Positions 9,202-20,048 of a DNA stretch of 64,000 nucleotides are shown here, piece by piece. The position numbers were made by a program, and so were the translations under genes. Position 1 is the first letter of the stretch. The number at the start of each line of letters is the position of its first letter. The stretch spans positions 1 through 64,000 of the forward strand of contig JAHLKD010000048.1 of NCBI GenBank assembly GCA_025526935.1, read 5' to 3'. Under the pieces are notes generated by a model. The model was given only the letters and a program-made list of their open reading frames with translations, searched no databases and was not told the DNA's origin. This DNA is from Cladochytrium replicatum (lineage: Eukaryota; Chytridiomycota; Chytridiomycetes; Cladochytriales; Cladochytriaceae).

Positions 9202-10147
9202 TTAATAATCGTTCACGTTATTTGATAGAATGTGAGAATAACTAACCCTCTAAATGTGTTTGCAAGTGTAAATACCCTCATTCATAGCTATAAATCTCCA
9301 GGGATTTTACGTCCACGAATTTTTAGAACTTTTTTCGTTTAACCTCGTATTCTCTTCTAGTTTTATGAAACTAAGTGTAATCACAGTCATTAGTGTCCAT
9401 CTGCAAAATTATTTGGGATTCCACCTGCGTTGCTGAAGTTGAATAGTACTGCTCATTGACTTGCTGATCGTAAGTTGGTTGGTCATCGCTGACAGCTGAT
9501 GCTGTGTTTGCACTTTTTTAAACCTTCCCATATACTTTTCATCATCATAAATTTGATGTCTCCGACAAATGCCTTCAATAGTGGACGTATTCACCGATCA
9601 ACGATGAAATATTCAACACCGTTTCTTTGATATGTGTCCTCACAAGGAAGTTAAAGGCCAGAAAAAATTTGGAAGCGTATTCCGTTTATAAACCAACCGT
9701 GGTTATCTAGCCCAATCACAGCTCTTGCTATCCAAGTTCTAGAGAAGTTCGGAAGGAATCCTAACGGCTGCTGTGCTACAGAAGCCTTAAAGAGCAAACT
9801 TCAGCTAATACACGGCGATTTCTGGACACAAGAGGCATTTGTAGGTCGTCGTGTTCGTGACAGCCGGTACTTTGTCAAAATTGGATTTTCTATCCATCTT
9901 CCCTTCACTCATTCGGCAGTTCAAGTTCTCTCTGACCGTTCCACAGTTATTGATCGTCTGATTCTGGTTTTCGATCAGGTGGTGAGTCCCATCCATCCAG
10001 AGAAACACGCTCCAACGTTGCCCACATATGTGATCTGGTGCACATTTATAGCTGTTGTATTCTACAACTAACAATTGTATTATGTGCAGTCTCGATAATT
10101 TTTCTGGTATATCTCGGCGGCCACTTGCCACCCGCTTTTACGGAAAA
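9202..10147. other. intergenic, no supportable gene
   Basis: This is AT-rich sequence between tRNA-Tyr and CDC14. Only short ORFs are present on both strands, without motifs or splice-consistent extensions. The right part presumably holds the CDC14 promoter. Confidence 0.5.
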
Positions 10148-12525
10148 ATGCCGTTTCAAACAGCCCTACCGAATCACTCCACGAGTGCTACCGCCGCTGA
10201 TCTTCTTGCAAACGCCAAAGAATTCATAAAAGGTTCAATATAATTTCGATGTATCATTTATTCCTAAAACCTTTTCTTATCGCCAGACAAGTTATACTTT
10301 ACTTGCTTATCACAAGCACCTCCCCAGTCTCCAAATGTGCACTTCTTCACAATTGACGGTGTTCTCAATTATGTCAATTTCTTTTCTGACTTCGGTCCAT
10401 CAAGTCTCGCCCATGTCCTTCACTTTGCCCAGATATTGACCGAAAAATTTCAGGTAGCAAGGAATCACTTTGCTCCTGAAGCGTAAAGTCAAACGCTAAT
10501 CCGATATCCCATTGCAGAATCCGTTCTTGACAAGCAAAAAGATTTGCTTGTATTCGAGCGTAGAAAATGACCGTCGCGCAAATGCGGCCTTTCTCATCTG
10601 CTCCTACATGGTACCCCTAAATCTGACATCATTCAACTTGATCTGAATTGTCGCTTCATCGTTGTTGATGTAGTTGATCGTCCACAAACAAACCCCTGAC
10701 GAAGCGTACTTCCCGCTTTTAACCATGCAACCTCCTTTTGTTCCCTACCGCGATGCTGGTTATGGGGCTGCAACATACCACATTACCATCCTGGACTGTC
10801 TCCGTGGACTTCACAAAGCCCTTGTTGTGGGATTGATCAACCTGGATGACTTCAACCTGGACGAGTACGAGTTCTACGAGAAGGTGGAGAACGGTGACCT
10901 GAACTGGATTGGCGACAAGTTTATCGCACTTGCCTCCCCTCATGACGACCCACCCGGGTTCGTTTCCCCCTATCAAGGAGGTGCTCGACCTACTTATACC
11001 ATCGGAGCCGGTGCCGCACCTCTTAGCACGATGTTCAACAACTTGATGCAAGGTACTGCAGTCCGATCGCTCCCAAATCCAGCCCAAAAAGCCTCTCCGT
11101 ACCGAAGCGTCTATCAAATCGATTCACTCGTGCGATACCTTAAAGACAAAGGCGTTGGGACCATCGTTCGCTTGAACAACAAGCTATATGACAGGAAAAA
11201 GTTTGTAGATGCCGGAGTAGATCATATCGAGATGTACTTTCCGGATGGAACGACTCCGCCGGACGGCATCTTGAAGCGCTTTTTGGATCTATGCGAAAGC
11301 AGACCTGGTGAGCCCACCATTATGTTGGAGAATAACCTAGTTGAGCTCATGGAATGATTGTTTTATAGGTCCCATCGCGGTGCATTGCAAAGCAGGTCTT
11401 GGGCGAACGGGATCTCTCATCGCCGCGTTCTTGATGAAGCACTATCGATTTACAACGTCCGAGGTCATTGGATACCTCCGTATTATTCGACCTGGTAGCG
11501 TGGTCGGTCCTCAACAAAACTGGCTCCAAATGTCTGTTTTCATGCTTGTTCATTGGCGAATCTGACTTGTTTTTCCAAAGTATGCAAACACGGCTATGGA
11601 AAATGACGCCCACGCACAAGCTCCCCACCCACATCTCATGTCTACGTCCTTCTACCTTTGCTCAGTCTTCTCGATTCCCCCCGCTTCCGTTCTCCACTTC
11701 CTACAAACCAGCAGTAGCTGGCGCGATCAACGAACGTTCGTTGACTGCTGAAATTGCCGCAATGTCTGCGCTTTCCGTTGGGAAGTTCCAGAAGGAAGAG
11801 GATGATGGGGACGGCGAGGATGGGATGGAAGGCGATGATGACGAGGTGTTTGAAGACACGAGAACCGAAGAGGAATCTAGAAACCAGTATGCGTTCTCAC
11901 CAACGCGCACCACCGTAAGCGTTAGAGCTTTTCAACTTGTTTGTAATTGTACTCAAAATTTCGGGATTCAGTTTGGGAACCCACAGCAGCAACGCGCACA
12001 GCAGTCGAGAGCTCTTTCCGATGGGCGGCGTGCTGATGACGCAGATGAGGAAGATAACGGGGACATTGAGGACGAAGAGGAAGGCGACATTCTTTCACGG
12101 CATGGTGCACAGTCCGCTATGGACGATGACGACCCGGCCTTTGTGGCACACATGCATCGTGTTCATCACATTCCTCTCCAGCCACGCAAAGGCCCTAAAG
12201 GCGGAAACGACGTATCAACTCTTGTTCCGGCGGCCTTGACTTCAAACGCGAACGTTCCAGGAAACTATTGGGTAAGTAGCGAGCGATTGTACTTTCTGAT
12301 ATCGCCTAATTTCATTCCAATCATCAAAGAATCCCGCAAGTGATCTTTTGAACGCTGCGAAACAAACTCAGCTATTGCAACAACAGCAGCAAGTGCAACA
12401 GGTCAAGAACGGCAGTCGGTGAGCTTACCTGTCACAGTTTCTATCCTACATGCTTATGCCATCTGAAAGCTCATTATCACAGCAGCCACAGCAAACCACA
12501 CAAGAGAACAGGAGGCGATAAGTAG
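10148..12525 (+). CDS. CDC14: CDC14-type dual-specificity protein phosphatase
   Basis: This multi-exon gene encodes a Cdc14-family phosphatase, which dephosphorylates proline-directed Ser/Thr sites set by CDKs and acts in mitotic exit, cytokinesis and (in ciliated lineages) centrosome/cilium biology. The chosen start is the ATG at 10148 (MPFQTALP). Splicing then gives the N-terminal Cdc14 domain ([49 protein letters not shown]). The catalytic exon has the signature [11 protein letters not shown] (near 11382), then [14 protein letters not shown] and MQTRLW. The C-terminal tail is long, acidic and Gln-rich, ending [13 protein letters not shown] if the GTGAGC intron at 12419 is removed. Without that intron a stop occurs at 12420-12422. 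Introns are ~50-65 nt. Confidence 0.95.
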
Positions 12526-12707
12526 TTCACAGAATTGAATTGTTGTGCAGACGATATGGACGTTAAGAGTGGTGTGGCCGTCAAAAGTCTCCTTGTAGTA
12601 CTTTATTATCGAATTTTTAATTTTTTTGATTCGTATATTCGAAACACCACTTATTCGTGCCTCTTTGGACATGTTATGGCATTTGAGATCGGTTGGCTAA
12701 GCTCATC

Positions 12708-13454
12708 ATGGCAAATCAAGGCGGATTAACAATTCCCAGCACAATCGAACCGATTAATCTGCCCTCCCAGGCACGCCCAAGTATATCAATTGGAAAGGAG
12801 CAGAGAAGCCAAGCTGTATCGGATGCGCTGAGTGCGACTGACCGTTTGCGGGCGAAAGGAAACTTGCGCCGCCAGATCCAGACGTTGAGCGAATCAATAA
12901 GAAGAACGAGGATTTGGTGAAAGAGCTTGAAGAGCGGAGGAAAAAAAGTGGAGATATAGCCTCGATGTCGATATCTTACGTGAAGGAGAGTTGCTCAGTA
13001 GACATCGTGAAGAGGTGAGGGTCAGAACTTAAATAAAGATCATAGGCACAAAAGCTCTGATCTGCTATGGTAGAGACAGCGTCGGTTGGAAGCTTTGTTT
13101 GCCGAGAATCAATCGCTAATAGACGCTTTGGGGACAGGGACGCAGTGCACACAAACAGCTTACGCATATAAGCTCCACGAGCTGGTGTTGCATAACGTTG
13201 AAATTCATCGTCACAATGTTTCTCGCACAAGCCCAGAACCACAGGATCCTTCCACCGAAAACGAAACAAATAATCATGGAAGCAGACCAACTTCAGCTGA
13301 TCATCATGATGAGTCCAATACATCCGAACCCGAAAACTCCGCTCTCGCGAATGCGGATTTGGAAATACCTAGCATTGTGACCTCAATTTTATCAACAAAC
13401 CCCGCACCAGTGACCAGTCCTATACATGTTTCGATCGCACCTCCACCTCGCTGA
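12708..13454 (+). CDS. coiled-coil protein of unknown function, reading frame interrupted twice in A-runs
   Basis: It starts with MANQGGLTIP at 12708. The region from ~12820 has heptad-like charged sequence (RLRAKGNLRRQIQ, KNEDLVKELEERRKK, DILREGELLSRHREE, RRLEALFAENQSLIDAL). These blocks lie in frames 0, 2 and 1: the first shift is in AATAAGAAG (~12898), the second in the seven-A run at 12941-12947. Adding one A at each place would make the coiled coil continuous. An intron at 13015-13073 (GTGAGG...TAG) joins in phase 0 to a last exon ending in a Ser/Pro/Asn-rich tail at 13454. I do not recognise the family. Confidence 0.55.
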
Positions 13455-13800
13455 CCACTTGTTGCTGCCAGATGTCCCCTTCGCCTTCCAAGTGGGGGAA
13501 AGCGATGAACGTGGATCCGACCTTACATACGATTCTTCAACAGTGTTTCAACGAAGCCTACATAACTATTTTCTTTCCTTCGCTCTCCCGACCCAGCAAC
13601 CCACTTTAAAATTCAAAATTTTTGAAAATTGTTCACCACACCCACGTGCTCATCAACTGCCGTCGCCATTTCTGGTCCTACACGGTCAAGGACTCACGGA
13701 CGGGGAGGTTAGAGCCGACTGTAACATTCTCGGGAATAGAAACGGTTGCGCATTTCTATTTTGATCACATCGCCTCGCTGTCGCTACGTGGAGTGACTTA

Positions 13801-16800
13801 ATGGCGTCAAACCCCAAAATCAAAGCCCTAATTGCCGAAATCGATGCCGCGCGCTGTCGTGGGCAGTTCTCCACAGCAAGAGAACTCGCAAAAAAGTACC
13901 AGCGAAAGTACTTTCCAGACGGTTCTGGTATGAATGATGATCAATGAGCGTGGAATTGGACTGCTGGCGATTCTCTGACCGGGATCTCTACTAGCTCTCG
14001 AATATGTCGTGGTAGCCGAAGCCCAATTACATGCTGTTCTCTCTGGGAAGAGCGACAGAGCAGCTTACGACTTGGATGATCCGTCCGATGCCTCTCGGCA
14101 ATTGGCAAAGTCCGATATCGCAATAAAACGGGAGCAGGTTAGCGACGCCATTTCAATGCTGACTCAGGCATTGTCAAAAGGAGGAGAAAACGCTAGCGGA
14201 ACTTTGTCTAAGGTATTTAATTGATTATTCGTCTTGCCACATAATTTTGGCTAACAGTTTTCAATGATCTACTATGAAAGCAAGCCCATGTAGTACTCGG
14301 ATGGATAGATCTTCTATGTGGGGGAGCGAACGCGTCAACAAATGCGCTTTCAAGGCTCGGATCTTGCCAGTACCCTGAACTTGATTCCCTTACGGAGGAT
14401 GCTGGTCACTACGCGAGGGTTGTCTGGGCAATGAAACAATTGCTGCATGGTGATTGAAGATCAGAGAACGCTCGCTCGTTTTCGCTGACTAATTGCTTTG
14501 TATAGCAATTGCCCATATTCAAAATGATGATGAGAACTCTGCCCTTTCAATTCTCGATTCCGCATCCGAACGAATATCGGAGCTAAGCGAAGAATTTGTT
14601 CCACTTAAGCTAGCCGGAACCTCTCCAAGCAACAATCAATTCTTGAAATGGTCCGAGGAGCTTTTGTACCGGCACGCGGTCCTCTCTCTGCGTCACAAGT
14701 AAGGCGTTACTCCGGTTCCTTAAATCGTCTTTTTACAATTCTCATAAGAGATGAAGATAAAGCTCATCGATCAATCAAAGCTTACCTGAAGTTGGTTGGT
14801 GACACTCCCCTTGATTTCGCTGTGACTCGAAAAACGACAATCTACCGCTTACGACTGAGCAACACAATATTGCGACATTCACCCAAATGCAATGCACGAC
14901 CCCTTTCGGGAATAATCTCGCCAAGCACGAGCTACACACTACCTGCTGAGCTTCACAGTGAATTGCAAGTCCATGTACCGATGTACGAAAAGTTAGTTAC
15001 TCAGATTCAGAGTTTCCCGAAATTGGCCGGGGCTGGCGAGACCAGCATTCGCCGCACTGCTGCGATTCTTCAGGCGTACGAGTGGTGGGTACTACTTGAA
15101 TCAGCAGTCCCGCCAAACGGACAGCCTATTGGTGATGCTGTGGATCGGCATTCCCGGTTAATCGAGGTGATTTATCAATATCCGCAGTTTTCAAAGGGAT
15201 ATTAATTGAATTTGGCAAACAAGGCGCTTTACCGGGGAACAAAACACACATATCAGTCCATGAAGCTTCTGAGATACATTGCACACACCTTTACAATCCT
15301 TGTATCATTTTACGGTGACAACCTTACTTCAGATGAAAAAAGGGTACATTGTCATGGGCCACATCACTCCGATTCATCTTACTTTTCTTTCAGGAGGGCC
15401 TAGCAGCCGCAGATCTGTACATTTTTCACTGGGATAAATTTCTCACCGCACATGTCGAGCAAGTACGGAAACGACGTGAAGATGAGAAGCTCTCGAAATT
15501 ACGTGACGGGTCGGTGAATGGTTCTGTACATGGTGTAAATGTCAAGGCAGAAGAAGAACCACCCATTATTGTGGATAGAATCGAAGGCGAAACCGTTGCT
15601 GACGCTGTTGGAATAATGCTCACTGCAATGCGTGTCTCTATGCTTATTGCAAATGGCGATAGTGAGATGGTAAGCTTCCAGATTCGGTCGTAATAAGTGG
15701 TCTAAATATGTTCAACAACTAGCTGACGAAAGCGTTGGAGTACGGTCAACGGGCAATCCAACACAACGAGAAGCACTCCGCAGCCGATCGACGAGAAGGA
15801 ATCAACTCCAAGATTAAGCAATATGTTGGGCTTCTCTACGGCGAGTTGAGTTTGGAAGGTAGGTTACTGTTTGCGGTTGCATATTTGTCACTGAGCTACA
15901 TATTATTATCAGTTCGCGATTCTCAATCTCGCCAGACATTCCAAGCAAAGGCCATCGAATCACTTGAGGATGCTCTTAAGTCTGTAGAGAACGTGGCGGG
16001 TCAGAGGCCTATCAAACGTGGCGCGAAAGATCATGCTTCGCCATGGAAGCTCAAGTATCAAATAGCACTTCAGTATGCGGAAATTGGCGAGGTGATTTAA
16101 CTTTCAAGGCTATATTTCCAAGTCTGATGCTTTCTGTCTAGATTTCTCAAGCCATTAACGTACTAAACGAGTCAATCAAAATGAACCCCATCCATGTACG
16201 GTCGTGGAACCTTCTGGCGTTGCTGATGAGTTGCCGGAAGGATTTCGACCAGGCACTGAAAGTGTGTACGGTTGGATGGAAAGAGTGTGTCTCTGTGATA
16301 GGGAAGCCAAGAGCAGCAAGCATTGTGAACCCAGGAGATCACGATTCGATTGCATGGGATGGAGCCGATTCCACGGATAAAGAGGAATTGATCAAGTGAG
16401 TATTCCTTTGACAAATGTGAATGTTTTGCCTCACATTTAATGGCACCTTTAGTTTCAAATTAACACAGCTTGCCCTCGAGACATCACGGTTTGGCTCGAA
16501 AGTTGCACTGGAGACTCTCCAATCTTTATTCTCTTTGTTCCGACGTATGTTTGGGAACGTTGGTTATGAAGAATCAAATGAAGCTGTTACAAGAAGGCCC
16601 AGCGCAGAGGTAAATGGTGACGTAAGGTCAGGTAAGCCATCATCCTTGGAACATTTAATGAGCATTCGAAAATAACTAAAAATTCCTGCAGGTTCACCTT
16701 CCCGCCATTCTCGGAAGTCCACTGCCCAATCTGGAATCAGCTCTGCGTTTGGTTCGGGCTCCATTCCAGGTCCCTACCGTTTCAGGGTCTATGACCTGTT

Positions 16801-17975
16801 AATTTGCTTGTGGATTACAGCATCTTCGCTGTATCGCGACCTGGAGCAGTTCGATGAGGCAAAAGGGGCAATCGCAGAAGCCGAAAAGCTGGCTGAGGCA
16901 CTTGCTAAAATTGAAGTTTCTTCAGAGAAAGGGATCAATCGTATACCGATCGTGTCGGAGCGTAATCATTCCCAGAGTATCTCCAGCCCGCAGTTGAATG
17001 GATCTTCGCGTGGGCGCTCCAGGCAATCCTCTGCTAAGTCCATCAGATCAAAGACCGAAAGGTTTCAAGGAGAGGAGCATTCGTACTTGGCAAAATGGGG
17101 TCCCGTTGAACCAAATGTACGAAGAGTACTGGCAGATATAGCATTCGAGGTAAGTGCAACATGGAGTTTCTCACGTAACCTAACATAAATTTTAGTCCTT
17201 TATGATCAAACAAGCCATGCTCGGTAGGAAGCAGCGATTAGAATCATCTTCGGAGGGCATTAATAAGTACCTCTCACCTGTTGCCCAAGTCGAGCGATCC
17301 CGTCGGCGGGGAACTGGACGAGTCGATAGGGCTGGGGTGTTATCATCTGCTGCCTCGATTTCGTCATACTCGAGTGTCGACACGTCAAACGGACCCCTAA
17401 CTACTGACGCAGCTGTACAAAATTCGAGCATGCTTTCTCAATCTCCACTCTCGGCGGCAGGTGGGATTCCGATGGGCAGCAGTTTCTACCTCAGCAATAG
17501 TGCTGCGAGTACATTTACTGTAAACGATCTCACATCAACTCCGGCACCACCCGTCCCATTCACAACGTCTACCAGTCCAGTCTCCATGCCTGTTTCCAAG
17601 ATCAGTGGAACCAGCTCGCAATCCTTTGTGGACGACTTCTTCCTGGTGACGTTGATCGATGATGATCATTTACCGACACGTGTACACCTTGGAATCCTGT
17701 ATTACGAGGCTGGGAACGACCAGCTTGCAGGGCATTGGCTTGAAAGGGCAACAAAACACTCGAAAGCGCGGGGTGCCAATGGAGGTCGTGCAGGGATCGC
17801 TTCCTTTTATGGAGGTTCAACGGCTCTTTGGGGCTGGGAAGGATGGAGATGGCTTGGAAAGTGCTATGCGCGTACTAACAGGATGGAGCAGGCAAGACAG
17901 TGCATGTACTTTGCACTTCAAGTGGAACGAATCACGCCTGTGCGTGGATTCGAATGTATTGGAAGGCTATTTTGA
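13801..17975 (+). CDS. YPP1/TTC7-like TPR protein (PI4-kinase complex scaffold)
   Basis: This gene of roughly a dozen exons starts at MASNPKIKALI (13801) and ends ERITPVRGFECIGRLF (17975). The TPR-like helical pairs match the fungal Ypp1 / animal TTC7 arrangement: ALYRGTKHTYQS and LRYIAHTF in the middle, then LTKALEYGQRAI, QTFQAKAIESLEDALK, NPIHVRSWNLLALL and C-terminal HLGILYYEAGN, WLGKCYARTNRMEQA. In yeast, Ypp1 with Efr3 anchors the PI4-kinase Stt4 to the plasma membrane to make PI4P. Two serine-rich low-complexity insertions (around 16950-17050 and 17240-17620) are expected to be disordered. Introns are 50-65 nt with clear GT-AG ends. I am sure of the TPR architecture and fairly sure of the family. 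Confidence 0.82.
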
Positions 17976-18370
17976 TGATTCCTGTGGTTGGTTCTTTGTT
18001 TGGTTGTTCATTCTGGTCTGTATGTTTGCTTTCTGGATCCGTCTTCCCTCCTGTTTTACTCTTATGAATTTCGATTTCCGAATGCAACTATGCCGGTTTA
18101 GCAGCAAGTGTATTACAAATGGCCATTTCGGCCAATGCAAGTAGAAACGAGGTGCAATTTTCAATCACTGCTGTCCCTACTTTGCCTGCAATTGAACTTT
18201 TTCCTTTTTCAAAGACCCGAGTGATCCAGACTTTATCAAATCTAACGACGGATCGTATTAACTCAGTTAACACTTAAGTCCGGGATGCTCACCGGTTAAA
18301 TGCGTTACAAGCATATGAATAGTGCATGACTTCAAAAATGGAAGCGTTGGTTAGGCGGGACTTAACTCGG
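17976..18370. other. convergent 3' intergenic region
   Basis: This lies between the YPP1/TTC7-like stop and the stop of the next minus-strand gene. No coding signal was seen. Confidence 0.4.
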
Positions 18371-18794
18371 TTAACATTTACGAACTACCAGGAAAACAAT
18401 GTTGGCAATCAAGTACTTGTTCAGCATGCTGACATCAGTTACAGCTAATGTAGCGTAGTTGCGGTAAGTATTGCATAGATTGACTGCAGTTGGATCGTTG
18501 AAAGAGGCAGTTTGATTTGCAGATATCGAAACGCAGTAGTTTCCGTCAAGTTTTGGATTGAGGCACACTATTACATGCATTCTCATTTATACAACATCGG
18601 AGAGTTTCTTCCTATACCTTTTTGGCATGTTTGTACAACAGTTGTCACAGCAGATCCCAGTGTAAGAAAGTATAAAGAGAATGCTGCGCTTGCTAATCCA
18701 GTGAAAAGCACTCCCTGAGTTTAATTCTGCGCATTACAATCTTCCTACCGAACAAACATTTTCTACTTACAGCTGAATAAGTTCCCAATTGCAT
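18371..18794 (-). CDS. small membrane/secreted protein of unknown function
   Basis: Three exons (18794-18771, 18714-18618, 18567-18371) join in frame with clean GT-AG introns (donors GTAAGTA and GTATAGG). They give about 105 residues starting MQLGTYSAG. A long hydrophobic segment follows at once (VLFTGLASAAFSLYFLTLG), acting as a signal anchor or TM. Next comes a Cys-containing middle (TCQKVCLNP, NYCVS, NLCNTY) with N-glycosylation-type sequons (NQT), then a second hydrophobic stretch (YLIANIVFLVV) before the terminal RKC. Four or five cysteines suggest an extracytoplasmic disulfide-bonded loop. No family is recognised. Its start overlaps the end of the upstream predicted gene by 28 nt. Confidence 0.5.
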
Positions 18795-19260
18795 TCTGAC
18801 ATCTTTTGCGAAAGGTTGCTGGAAAATGCAGCAGAGTAGAGCCTTCGACGATCATAAGATTTCTGCAGAACATCCACTATAGCTACTACGTACAACTGAC
18901 GCAATGAGTTGGAGAACATAGCACCAACGATGCTCAAGAGCGAATGAGCTGCATCCTGGACATATCGCGGGATCAGTCAAGTATTGAGGAATGTAAGTCA
19001 ACAGGAAAAACGCGATGCTGTTTCCCTTTTTTATCATGATGAGCATTTGGCTCTTAGCGGAGACCTCAGCATCCACTCACGCATTGACTTAAACACAGAA
19101 TTCCCAGTAATTTCTTTGATCTCGTCAGTTCACAGAGAAGTTTCGGAAATCCATGCCACGACTCCGATATTTCAAACCAGACCAAAATCTGTTGCCAAGG
19201 TGTTTTTGGTTCTGCCCGTCTCTCAGATTTCCAGTCGTCAATCTTGACATGGACTAACAT
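18767..19260 (-). CDS. hypothetical protein, two exons
   Basis: Exon 1 (19260-19081) begins MLVHVKIDDW. The intron (19080-18956, GTGAGTGG...CCAG) joins in phase 0 to exon 2 (18955-18767), which ends ELIQL then TAA. The predicted protein is 122 residues, with a Trp-rich N-terminal half and a moderately hydrophobic stretch (SLLSIVGAMFSNSL, LYVVAIVDVL). The 125-nt intron is longer than usual for this window. The stop lies in the donor site of the first intron of the next gene, so the two models compete. No family is recognised. Confidence 0.4.
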
Positions 19261-19434
19261 ATCCAAATATCAATATGGCATCAAAACAAGATTCACTCAA
19301 ATGCCTTGTTTTGAGGACTTCTCCGTGGCAGTATTAAACCGCTCCTTCGAATCTAGCTTTGCGACTTTTGGTTGCAGGGGATTTCGTGCGACGTCCATAG
19401 ATCGTGATTGGCGTTGTGCAATCGACCATTCGTC

Positions 19435-19973
19435 ATGGGATCTATTTGCTCAAGAAATGCCGAAGAATGCCCAAAAATCGAAGCTAAAACTGCTAAAGCT
19501 GAAGATTCTGCACAGATTGATTGGAAATCGACGGAGTTCAAAGACACACCTGTCAAGCAACTATTTCAACTTGAACCGGACAACGACGTAAAGAGGCGGT
19601 TGAAGCAATGGTGCAAAAAGGCTGGCATGGGATCAGAGGCAATTGAACTCTACGAAGAAGTAAACAAAAGAAGAATTGTATTCCAAGCGTCACAAAGGTA
19701 TGCAACAACAAAAATATGAACGTGCAAGTAGTAATCCTCATAAGGTGCGGAGATGACATTGAGACGGCGAAGGAGAGAGCAGCAGAACAAGCCCAGACGA
19801 TTATCGACAAGTATCTTTGGGCAAACTCTCCAAAGTCGCTAGTGACAGGACCGTTTGCGCATTTTATAGATTCTGAAGCAAAGAAAGTATTGAACGGTGA
19901 TCTTATGGATCAAGCCCTGTTCGACGAGCTCTGCACAAAGCTAGTCACGGCTTTCGAGAATATTGTGTTCTAA
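19435..19973 (+). CDS. RGS-domain-like protein with N-terminal lipidation motif
   Basis: Two exons are separated by the intron 19699-19745 (GTATGC...ATAAG). The protein of ~160 residues begins MGSICSRN. Gly2 with Ser at 6 fits N-myristoylation, and Cys5 could be palmitoylated. The remainder is helical and resembles the C-terminal part of an RGS fold: ETAKERAAEQAQTIIDKYL, then WANSPKSLVTGPF, FIDSEAKKVL and ALFDELCTKLVTAFE. RGS proteins accelerate GTP hydrolysis on G-alpha subunits at membranes. The first half of the fold (KQWCKKAGMGSEAIELYEEV) is weaker, so the assignment is tentative. Confidence 0.5.
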
Positions 19974-20048
19974 ACCTGAGTTTATGTAGCCAATCAAATG
20001 TAATAGCACAATAGCTTTGATATCGTGGTTGAGTACTGCCTTTTAAAT

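Noticed and set aside
9805-10131. 108-codon minus-strand ORF
   Set aside because: No ATG-supported start with motif, no splice partners, and it overlaps the likely CDC14 promoter.
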